A stretch of 64,000 nucleotides of DNA from Turicibacter faecis (GTDB lineage Bacteria > Bacillota_I > Bacilli_A > MOL361 > Turicibacteraceae): assembly GCF_037076425.1 (NCBI RefSeq), contig NZ_AP028127.1, positions 1,394,001-1,458,000 of the forward strand, read 5' to 3'. Of the stretch, positions 1 to 8,000 are shown piece by piece. A program made the position numbers and the translations under genes. A model generated the notes under the pieces. The model ran no database searches and was not told the DNA's origin. It saw nothing but the letters and a program-made list of their open reading frames with translations. The stretch's first letter is position 1. Each line of letters opens with the position of its first letter.

Positions 1-1048
1 TTTGAATAATCTCACTCGTTCGCTCCCCCGTTAAATCATCTTCTAACCGATAATTAATCTGATAATAAGCATAGTCTTCGTGTGCTTTAAAAAAATCCCG
101 TTGCTGATAATAATCATACCCTTCGACAAAAACAATTAAATTTAACGTGATTAATAACAGTGTAAGAACAAACGTCATAGCTTTTATGCCATAACTCACG
201 AAAAGTAAGCCTTGACCATTTACATCTTTTGCTAAATCTTTTTTTAGCTGATATCTCAAGCTAAACAGCCATAACACACCATTCAGTATCAAAAAGACGG
301 CTAACATCCAAAAACTTAATGTAGACATAAACGTAACATTTGAAACCTTAGATAATAAAAGACTTCCAAGGGCATAACTCCCGCTAAAAACAAATGTATC
401 TGCTAAAATATTTCGCCAAACCAATTGACGAATATCCTCACCTAGCATGTAACGCACCATTCGTTCTTTTTTACTAATTAACATTTCATAAGAGGACATG
501 AGTAAAATAATCGCAAAACTTCCACCCCAAACAAGCACTAAATTCGCTACCGTCTGTTGATCAGAAGAGTAAAGTTTTGGCATCCCCCCCGAATATTTAT
601 CAACCAACTGGGTTTTAAAGGCTCGTAATGTTTCAACATCTTCTCCGATAAAATAACAAGATTTCATCTTCTTAATATCAAAAAATTCAGTAATCGGTCG
701 TAACATGACCTCCGTTTTTCCAACAAATAAACTATCATATTCTTGAGTTTTAATTTGGCGATTCTCTAAGCTTTTTAATGCACCTTCTGTTCCATAAATC
801 TTAATTTCCTTTTTTATATCCGATGTTATCTCACCATCTACAAAGAAAAAATCTACATCATAATGTTCGGCCGCTTCTAAAAAATCTGAAATAATCTCTG
901 ATGCCTCGGAAGTCGTCTCCTCAAAGACGAATGTTGCTTGATAATAGCTTTCTTGAAATTGATCTAAATGGAAAATAAATAGCTCCCCAGTAAAAATCAA
1001 ACTCATGGCAATCAAAAGAATCCCAATGAGGTATTTCACCCACTTCAC
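1..1048 (-). CDS. Bacteriocin-associated integral membrane protein (putative immunity/exporter component), 3' part off the window
   Basis: The reading frame is open from a GTG at 1048 to the left edge, about 349 codons, so the C-terminus is missing. The GTG is chosen because AAGGAAGGG lies about 10 nt upstream (1059-1067). The N-terminal segment KYLIGILLIAMSLIFTG is a membrane anchor. A polar extracellular region of about 170 residues follows, then at least four hydrophobic helices (for example VANLVLVWGGSFAIILLMSS and TLSFWMLAVFLILNGVLWLF). This anchor plus large ectodomain plus FtsX-like helices matches the bacteriocin-associated integral membrane family found beside lactococcin-972-type genes. 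The gene lies just downstream of such a gene, on the same strand. An ABC ATPase partner would be expected further left, but it is outside the window. A run of seven C (584-590) sits in frame inside the gene. Confidence 0.7.
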   Translation of the reverse strand, partial: MKWVKYLIGILLIAMSLIFTGELFIFHLDQFQESYYQATFVFEETTSEASEIISDFLEAAEHYDVDFFFVDGEITSDIKKEIKIYGTEGALKSLENRQIKTQEYDSLFVGKTEVMLRPITEFFDIKKMKSCYFIGEDVETLRAFKTQLVDKYSGGMPKLYSSDQQTVANLVLVWGGSFAIILLMSSYEMLISKKERMVRYMLGEDIRQLVWRNILADTFVFSGSYALGSLLLSKVSNVTFMSTLSFWMLAVFLILNGVLWLFSLRYQLKKDLAKDVNGQGLLFVSYGIKAMTFVLTLLLITLNLIVFVEGYDYYQQRDFFKAHEDYAYYQINYRLEDDLTGERTSEIIQ

Positions 1049-1074
1049 CCGACACACACCCTTCCTTATACACT

Positions 1075-1104
1075 AAAAGTGCGAATATAACATTCGCACT
1101 TTTT
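1075..1104 (-). terminator. Hairpin between bacteriocin gene and membrane gene (terminator/attenuator)
   Basis: A 12-bp stem (1075-1086 pairing with 1093-1104) has a 5-6 nt loop. On the minus strand only four U residues follow the stem, so termination may be partial. That would let some transcripts continue from the bacteriocin gene into the membrane gene. Confidence 0.65.
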
Positions 1105-1108
1105 CATC

Positions 1109-1459
1109 TTACCATTCACAACTATAAATCACCGTTTGTCCAGAATGAACCACTTCAAGCTTTGACCATTGACCGCCAAAAGAAGACCTAGAAGTATGAG
1201 CCCCTTTTCCATTTTGAATTTTAGCATAATGGCTTGCTGACGGATGATAGGCATACGCCGTATCCTCATTAATTAAAACAGTATTATATCCATACTGCAA
1301 TTTACTTCCATTACTTCCGGTAGCCGTTTTTTCCCAAGCACTCGTAAAATTGCTAGTTACCGTTTTAGATACTGAACCTGCATGGGCCGTCAACCCCACA
1401 CCACTTCCTAAAGCTATAACAGTCATTAATGCTAATCCATAGTTTCCGATTTTTCTCAT
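1109..1459 (-). CDS. Lactococcin 972 family bacteriocin precursor
   Basis: This 116-residue secreted peptide has a classical signal peptide (MRKIGNYGLALMTVIALGSG...) with probable cleavage after AHA at residue 27, leaving about 89 residues. The mature part contains the Lcn972-like arrangement: a YAYHPSASHY segment, a Gly/Ser/Thr-rich middle, GQWSK, and an aromatic C-terminus ending YSCEW. Known members of the family bind lipid II and block septum formation in dividing cocci; the activity of this one is inferred. The RBS GGAGGTTAG lies just upstream. The gene has its own promoter (-35 ATGACA, -10 TATGAT, 17-bp spacer) and is followed by a hairpin and a membrane gene, the usual companion. The mature part is longer than that of lactococcin 972 itself (66 residues). 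Confidence 0.8.
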   Translation of the reverse strand: MRKIGNYGLALMTVIALGSGVGLTAHAGSVSKTVTSNFTSAWEKTATGSNGSKLQYGYNTVLINEDTAYAYHPSASHYAKIQNGKGAHTSRSSFGGQWSKLEVVHSGQTVIYSCEW

Positions 1460-1481
1460 TTCCTAACCTCCATCTTAAATT

Positions 1482-1523
1482 TTTTAGTTATAGAGTCGTC
1501 CTCATTCATCTCTATAACTAAAA
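1482..1523 (-). promoter_or_regulatory. Inverted repeat at the transcript start of the bacteriocin gene
   Basis: Arms 1482-1495 and 1510-1523 are perfect 14-bp inverted repeats (core TAGTTATAGAG) separated by 14 bp. The predicted transcription start (about 1520, from the promoter at 1527-1555) falls in the outer arm. The mRNA would therefore begin with a stem-loop, or the DNA could be an operator over the start site. No U-tract follows on the minus strand, so it is not a simple terminator. Confidence 0.6.
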
Positions 1524-1526
1524 TCT

Positions 1527-1555
1527 ATCATAGAAACACCCTTATAAATTGTCAT
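1527..1555 (-). promoter_or_regulatory. Sigma-A promoter of the bacteriocin gene
   Basis: The -35 ATGACA (1550-1555) and -10 TATGAT (1527-1532) are separated by exactly 17 bp on the minus strand, upstream of the bacteriocin RBS. Confidence 0.6.
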
Positions 1556-1623
1556 TTTATACCTTTTATGATTTAATTTTTTTATTTCATCCTCTAAAAG
1601 GAAAGTTTTCTATTCACAAAAAT

Positions 1624-1665
1624 AAAAAACACCCTTCAATCCCTAGAGACTAAAAGATGTTTTTT
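1624..1665 (-). terminator. Terminator downstream of ppaC
   Basis: On the minus strand AAAAACATC pairs (with some G-U) with GGGTGTTTTT, giving a stem that ends in a T-tract just after the ppaC stop. Confidence 0.55.
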
Positions 1666-1680
1666 ACTTTATCTCACTAA

Positions 1681-2598
1681 TTAAGCGATGCGATCCATTA
1701 CAGGAACGATTTGTTTTTTACGAGAAACAACCCCTTCAAGTAACGTTGTATTTTCTGTTAATTCAACGTTGAAAGCTTTCTCAACAATATCTGTACGCTC
1801 ACCTAAAGCAATAATTTGTGAATTACTATTTAAAATATCTGTGATCACTGCAACAAATAAATTTAATCCTTTTTCATCGATGATTGATTTCATCTCAGCT
1901 TCTAATTCTGCTTTACGTGTCATCATATCCTCGATACTTACGACGTTAATTTGTGCAATTTCAACAGTTGATGCTCCCATTGGGAATACTTTTGCATCGA
2001 TTCCTAATAATTGACCTGCTGTTAAATCTGAAAGATCTGTTCCTGCTTTTAACATTTCAAGCCCATAAGTTTCCACTTCAAGTCCAGCAATTTCTGCAAG
2101 CTCACGGCAAGCTTTTTCATCTTGTGGCGTGCAAGTGGGTGATTTAAATAATAAAGAATCTGAAATAATCGCACTTGCCATTAACCCTGCCATTTTAGCA
2201 TCGATTTCAACGTTATTTTCTTTATACATTTTATATAAAATCGTTCCTGTACATCCAACTGGCTCCGCACGATAGAATAAAGGTTCTGATGTTTGGAAGT
2301 TCGCAATACGGTGATGATCCACTACCATTTTAATTGTTGCTTTCTCAATTCCAGTTGCACTTTGATTAAATTCATTATGGTCAACTAAAATCACTTCATC
2401 TGCTTCCGTTACACCATCAATTAACTCTGGTGCTTCAACAGAAAAATAATTCAAAATGTATTGTGTTTCTTTATTTAATTCACCTAAACGGCAGGCTTTT
2501 ACATCCATCCCTAATTTTGTTTGTAAATCCGTCATGACTAATGTTGACGTAATTGAATCCGTATCAGGATTTTTATGTCCGAAAACTAATGTCGTCAT
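1681..2598 (-). CDS. ppaC: Manganese-dependent inorganic pyrophosphatase
   Basis: This 305-residue DHH-family phosphoesterase hydrolyses pyrophosphate to two phosphates in the cytosol and so drives biosynthetic reactions forward. The N-terminal metal motif GHKNPDTDS (H8, D12, D14), the VDH motif (D73) and the DHH motif at 94-96 are all visible. The C-terminal DHHA2-type substrate motif SRKKQ lies near residue 292. Length is normal for family II pyrophosphatases. The start ATG at 2598 has GAAGGAGG upstream. The gene is monocistronic, with a promoter at 2634-2663 and its own terminator. Confidence 0.96.
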   Translation of the reverse strand: MTTLVFGHKNPDTDSITSTLVMTDLQTKLGMDVKACRLGELNKETQYILNYFSVEAPELIDGVTEADEVILVDHNEFNQSATGIEKATIKMVVDHHRIANFQTSEPLFYRAEPVGCTGTILYKMYKENNVEIDAKMAGLMASAIISDSLLFKSPTCTPQDEKACRELAEIAGLEVETYGLEMLKAGTDLSDLTAGQLLGIDAKVFPMGASTVEIAQINVVSIEDMMTRKAELEAEMKSIIDEKGLNLFVAVITDILNSNSQIIALGERTDIVEKAFNVELTENTTLLEGVVSRKKQIVPVMDRIA

Positions 2599-2633
2599 TT
2601 ATTCATTCCTCCTTCTAAAATTTCACTCCTTTT

Positions 2634-2663
2634 ATTTTACACTATCTTCACCTTAAAATTCAA
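2634..2663 (-). promoter_or_regulatory. Promoter of ppaC
   Basis: On the minus strand TTGAAT (2658-2663) and TAAAAT (2634-2639) are separated by 18 bp. Confidence 0.45.
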
Positions 2664-2766
2664 TTTTTAAAATAACATTTTAATCTCCAATAAAAATTAG
2701 AACCCTCCCGCTAAATAATAATTTCTTAACCTTCCAATAGATGGTTACATAAATGAAGGCTATAAA

Positions 2767-2796
2767 AAAACGGATAAACTAAATTATCCGTTTTCT
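2767..2796 (-). terminator. Terminator of the alpha/beta hydrolase gene
   Basis: An 11-bp stem, AAAACGGATAA (2767-2777) with TTATCCGTTTT (2784-2794), lies at the 3' end of the hydrolase gene. Confidence 0.65.
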
Positions 2797-3709
2797 ATAT
2801 AATTTCATTTAACCACGTTGTAATTTGAGAATAGACCTGGAATTTTTCTCGTTCATTTAAAATTTCATGTCTCATCTTTGGATATAATGTGTATTGAATA
2901 TCTAAAAGTCCCGCTTCTTTCATCGCCTCATAGGATTTAAGAACCATTCTTCCATACCCACCAACAGGATCATCTTCTCCAGACAACATAAGAACCGGTA
3001 AATCATGTGGCATTCGCTTAATATTTTCCCTATTCGTCATGTATAGCAATCCGGTAAATAAATCTTCAAACCCCGCGGCAGTAAAAATAAAACCACATTT
3101 TGAATCTTCACAAAAGGCTTTAACTACTTCATCATCATAACAAATCCAATCACTTGACGTCTTTGCCCCTTTAAGTTGGCGATTAAAAGATCCGTAAGAA
3201 AGTTGATAAATTAACATACTACGATGTCGGGATCCCTTTAATTTCTTTATTAATTTTGCAGCAAATTTTCCTAGTTTTAATTGATAGGACGGTTGATGTG
3301 CCGTTCCCGTTAAAATTAAACCATTAATCGTTTCTCCATAATCAATCGCGTAATGTCTAGCTAAAAAAGACCCCATACTATGACCAAGCATCACGATTGG
3401 CAAGTCTGGATGTTGGGCATGAATCAAATCATTAATGACTTTTAAATCTTCGACCATATCAAACCATCCATTGGTTTCACCAAAATACCCATAATCCTCC
3501 GGATTGAGGACAGATTCTCCATGTCCTCGATGATCATTCGCGTACACCACATACCCTAATTCGAGTAAATAGCTAATGAACTGCTCATAACGTTTGGCAT
3601 GTTCACATGAACCATGCACTAATTGAATGACTCCTCGTGTCCGAACCTCTGATTGTGGCTCGTAAACATAAAGTTCTATATCAAACCCATCTACCATTTG
3701 AACCTTCAA
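2795..3709 (-). CDS. Alpha/beta hydrolase, monoglyceride lipase / lysophospholipase type
   Basis: This 304-residue serine hydrolase has no signal peptide, so it is probably cytosolic. The oxyanion region LVHGSCEH is near residue 30, the nucleophile elbow is GHSMGS (S111), the acidic residue lies in GEDDPVG (D247), and the catalytic histidine is H281 in MRHEI. The cap insertion between about 130 and 220 is typical of PldB/monoglyceride lipases, which cleave acyl esters of glycerol or lysolipids; the true substrate cannot be read from sequence. The TTG at 3709 is chosen because GAAGGAGG lies 8-9 nt upstream; an ATG four codons in is the alternative. The gene stands alone with its own terminator. 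Confidence 0.85.
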   Translation of the reverse strand: MKVQMVDGFDIELYVYEPQSEVRTRGVIQLVHGSCEHAKRYEQFISYLLELGYVVYANDHRGHGESVLNPEDYGYFGETNGWFDMVEDLKVINDLIHAQHPDLPIVMLGHSMGSFLARHYAIDYGETINGLILTGTAHQPSYQLKLGKFAAKLIKKLKGSRHRSMLIYQLSYGSFNRQLKGAKTSSDWICYDDEVVKAFCEDSKCGFIFTAAGFEDLFTGLLYMTNRENIKRMPHDLPVLMLSGEDDPVGGYGRMVLKSYEAMKEAGLLDIQYTLYPKMRHEILNEREKFQVYSQITTWLNEII

Positions 3710-3856
3710 GAAAATGGCCTCCTTCGTCTTACATACCTATAATGTACCATAATTCTATAAGGAAACCAACTCCTAAAAATTCGAAATAATTTCATTTTTA
3801 CCTTTTAACATCAAATGATTGATTTTAATAAAGCCCAGTCAAAAACAAGATTGACA

Positions 3857-4690
3857 TCATTTTATATTTCCCTGTTCACCAATCACCATATCATAAGGAA
3901 TAAACTTCCCTTCCTGATAAGTTAAATAAATCTCAATTACCCCAAGATGATCCACCATTGCAGTCCCAATAATGACTTGCGAAGATAAAAGACTATAGGC
4001 CCCTTTACCTCGTGGCGTCATAATAGGAGATAATCCACCTAGCGGAAGAACTTCCCCTTCTACCCCTTCTCTAGTTTTTCCCTCGCTATCATAATATTTT
4101 TGTAAAAATTCTTTATTTTTAAAAGATAAATTGAGTTCATACGTTTGATTAAGCGTATCATTTATGACTTCTACCTGATAATGATCTAAAAATCGAACGC
4201 TCCATTCGTATAATTGGTTTAAAGACTGATAATCAAGCAATTGTACAGGCGTTTTATCTTTAAAACTATAAATATAATAATAATTAATATTACCACTTCC
4301 ACCCGAACTAATTGAGACATAAATATCAGAAATCTCATCTTGATTAAAATCACCTAAAAACAAAGCACTCCCATATCCCCCATTTAGGTCTAAAACTTGC
4401 TCAGTCACCTCATTTGTAACCCCATCGACGACCGAAATAGTAATCCCCTCCTGATAAATGGCATCCGGGCTTTTTTTATGTCCAGTTAAATATACAAAAT
4501 CGTCTATGCCATCTCCCGTTACATCTCCAATCTTGCGATCAAACGTACATATTTGCTCTTCCTGGATAACCATCTCAATTGGTGGGGGAGTCACCGCATC
4601 TATAAACATCCTCATCAAATCCTTTCTCATCTTCCATACCATGTTAACAAGAAAATTACCCTCTTCGAAAACTGCCAATCCTACAATCAC
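3857..4690 (-). CDS. Hypothetical protein with FG-GAP/VCBS-like Ca-binding repeats
   Basis: I do not recognise a named family for this 277-residue protein. Two repeats carry the D-x-[TN]-x-D-x-[IG]-x-D pattern of FG-GAP/EF-hand-like calcium loops: GDVTGDGIDD (about 55-64) and GDFNQDEISD (about 113-122). Each is followed by a beta-rich stretch, which suggests a short propeller-like domain. The start is uncertain. The GTG at 4690 has no clear RBS, while an in-frame ATG beginning MRMFIDAV follows AAAGGATTTG and is plausible. The annotated N-terminus is not a convincing signal peptide, although the repeat type is usually extracytoplasmic. Function is unknown. Confidence 0.6.
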   Translation of the reverse strand: MIVGLAVFEEGNFLVNMVWKMRKDLMRMFIDAVTPPPIEMVIQEEQICTFDRKIGDVTGDGIDDFVYLTGHKKSPDAIYQEGITISVVDGVTNEVTEQVLDLNGGYGSALFLGDFNQDEISDIYVSISSGGSGNINYYYIYSFKDKTPVQLLDYQSLNQLYEWSVRFLDHYQVEVINDTLNQTYELNLSFKNKEFLQKYYDSEGKTREGVEGEVLPLGGLSPIMTPRGKGAYSLLSSQVIIGTAMVDHLGVIEIYLTYQEGKFIPYDMVIGEQGNIK

Positions 4691-5038
4691 TCTAGGTGAT
4701 AAAGTAAAAAATGATGTTATTTTACGGAAGAGAAGAACTTATTTCCTCTTAGAAGTGTGCTTCCCTTTCACACCTTACCTCATGTCATTATAGCAATGGC
4801 TTAAAAAGCGCAACAACATTTGGCCTCCTCTTCGAATATAAAATGTCTTTCTTATGCCAATCATTCCTCTGTTTAAGAGCACCGTCACTTCTCCTTTTCT
4901 AACCTAGAAAGACAAGTCTTATTCCTTGAAAACAACTGTAATTTTATATAGATTTAGTATGCGCCACTTTAATCCATTTATGAGTCTTCTTCCTATCTTA
5001 AATAAAAAAAAGAGGTCTTTTATTAGACCTCTTTTTTG
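4691..5038. other. Intergenic region without a gene
   Basis: This 348-bp AT-rich stretch lies between the 3' end of polC and the start of the FG-GAP-like gene. Apart from the polC terminator at its right end I see no ORF with an RBS and no strong structure. Confidence 0.5.
5004..5037 (-). terminator. Terminator of polC
   Basis: A strong stem, AAAAGAGGTCT with AGACCTCTTTT, is flanked by A and T tracts immediately after the polC stop. Confidence 0.85.
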
Positions 5039-8000
5039 TTAAAATAATGTCATTTGATTGCTTGGTGGACGTGAAGCTGATTTGTTTGGCTTATCCGTTC
5101 CAAGTTCCATATCACCAAAGACATTCATCATTTGCATTTTTTCAATCAGCGTTTTAGAAACTTTCCCTCGAGTTTGAACATCCTTAATCGTTTTAAAGGG
5201 CTCCTCTTCTCTTGCAGCTACAATTTGTCTAGCCACGTTTTCCCCCAATCCATCCAACGCTGTAAATGGAGGGATTAATGACTTTTTATCGTCAGAAATT
5301 TTAAAATCAACGGCCTGTGACTCTTCTAAATTAAAGTTTTGAAAGTAAAAACCGCGTTCTGTCATCTCTAATGCAATTTCAAGTATAGTAACTAAGTTTT
5401 TTTCCTTAGGTGTGGCCTCAAATCCCTTTTCATCAATTTCGTCTAAACGTTTTCTAATAGCATCTGGCCCCTTCATCATCGTTTCAATTTCAAAGACATC
5501 CGCACGTTTTGAAAAGTACGCACAATAATAATAAATAGGATGATGAACTTTAAACCATGCAATTCGAATTGCCATTAAAACATATGCAGTAGCATGGGCT
5601 TTTGGGAACATATATTTAATTTGCCCACAAGACCAAATATACCATTCAGGAATATGATGCTTGCGCATCTCTTCTTCAAACTCTTTCCATCCGTCTGGCA
5701 CCTTACTCGCCATCCCTTTACGCACAAACTCCATAATCTTAAACGCCAGAGCGGGTTCTAAGCCACCATACATTAAATAGACCATAATATCATCACGACA
5801 TCCGATAACATTTTTAAATTCAATCTTGCCAAACTTCTCGTATTTCCCAGACACTAAATCGGCTGCATTATTCAACCATACGTCCGTTCCATGAGAAAGA
5901 CCTGAAATCTTAACTAACTCCGCAAACGTTTTAGGCTTCGTATCTTCAAGCATATTGCGCACAAAAGGAGTTCCAAACTCCGGAACGCCATATGACCCCG
6001 TCGTTGAACGAATTTGCTCTGGTGTCACCCCTAATGATTCCGTGGAATAAAATAATTTATAAACTTCTGGGTCGTCGGTTGGAATGTCCTTCGGATCTAT
6101 TCCTGAAATATCTTGTAAATAACGAATAACCGTCGGATCATCGTGCCCAAGTATATCAAGTTTTAATAAATTGTCATGAATAGAATGGAAGTCGAAGTGA
6201 GTAGTTCGCCATTCCGCCGTTGGATCATCGGCAGGATACTGAATTGGTGTCACATCATAAATATCCATATAGTTTGGAACAACAATAATCCCTCCCGGGT
6301 GTTGCCCCGACGTTCTTCGCACACCCTCGCATCCTTTTGCTAAACGTTCAATTTCAGCTGTACGCATTTGATGATGCGTATCTTCTAAAAATCCTCTTAC
6401 ATATCCAAATGCTGTTTTTTCAGCGACGGTTCCAATCGTTCCGGCACGGAAGGCAAAGTCATCACCAAATACCTCTCTACAATACAGATGGGCAACCGGT
6501 TGGTATTCTCCTGAGAAATTTAAATCGATATCGGGAACTTTGTCTCCCTTAAATCCAAGGAATGTCTCAAACGGAATATCATGTCCATCTTTTCTCATCT
6601 TCGTGCCACAATGTGGACAATGTGCATCTGGCAAATCAAACCCCGACTCAGCATTAGCTAAAATCTCCTGAAACTGTTCTTCCTCCGGACGAATTCCGTA
6701 GCGATGTTTTTCATCTTCGTTCATTTTAAAGGCCGAAAAAAGACAGTTTGGGCATCGATAATGCGGAGACAACGGATTAACCTCCGTGATATCCATTAAA
6801 GTGGCTACAAACGATGACCCGACCGATCCACGAGAACCAACTAAGTAGCCGTCATCAAGTGATTTTTTTACAAGCATGTGAGAAATATAGTAAATAACCG
6901 CAAATCCGTTCCCGATAATACTATTTAGTTCTTTAATCAACCGATCAAGAACATACTGTGGCAATTCTTTACCATACCATTCATAAGCTCGTTCATAACA
7001 CATTTCACTTAAACGGTCTTTAATACTTGGAATCCCCTTATCTTTAAGGAAATCATCTGCCGGTGTAAATAATTCATCTTTAATTGCCTTAATCATTTCA
7101 CACTGATCGGCGATCATATTTGGATTAATCACAATAATTTCTTTCTGTTTCTCTTCACTTAAAAAGTGAAAATCGTGGTACATTTCATCCGTTGTTCTAA
7201 AATGCATACTCGGGATCGATTTTATATCTGGATGATTAAGTGGATGACGCCCTCCCCCAATTGCTGGTGTTCGCGTATATATTTGACGATAAATTTTATC
7301 ATCACGATTTAAGTGGTGAACATCTCCCGTTGCACAAACTGGAATGTTCAACTCCTCCCCTACTTTAATAATTCGCTCGATGGTCTTTATAATATAATTT
7401 GCCATCTCCTTTGAGTTCAAATCAATTAAATGGGAATATACTTCCGGTGGTTGAACTTCTAAATAATCATAGAATTTCGCCTTTTCCTTTAACTCTTCAT
7501 AAGATTTATTTAAGGCTGTTTCAAAAACCTCACCATTGACACAGCTACTCCCAATAAGTAGCCCTTCTCGATGGGCCTGTAAATAACTACGGCGAATACG
7601 AGGTTGCCCATACAAATCGTTTGTCATGGACTGAGAAACAATTTTAAATAAATTTTTAAATCCTATCTCATTTTTAGCCAGGATAGTCACATGCGTTGAA
7701 TAATCCAATTTAAATGAACTATCATCATCAACTAATTGATTAATTTGATCATGCGTCTTAATCCCTAGTTTCATCATATCCTTTAATAGCAAAATAAAGG
7801 CTTGACCTGTCGCACGCGCATCATAAATCGCCCGGTGATGTTGCGTTAACTCTACTTTAAAAAATTTAGATAAAGCTTTTAAGTTAAATCGTTTCATTTT
7901 ACGCTTAAACTTTTCATCAATAAGGGCATCTGTCGCATAGTTCCAATAAACACCATATTGATGATGATACATGACACGGGCAGCTGCTAGTGTGTCAATC

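Noticed and set aside
1-1048. Apparent frameshift at the G7 run in the left-edge membrane gene
   Set aside because: Counting the run again (seven C, 584-590) keeps the frame open to the edge; no shift is needed.
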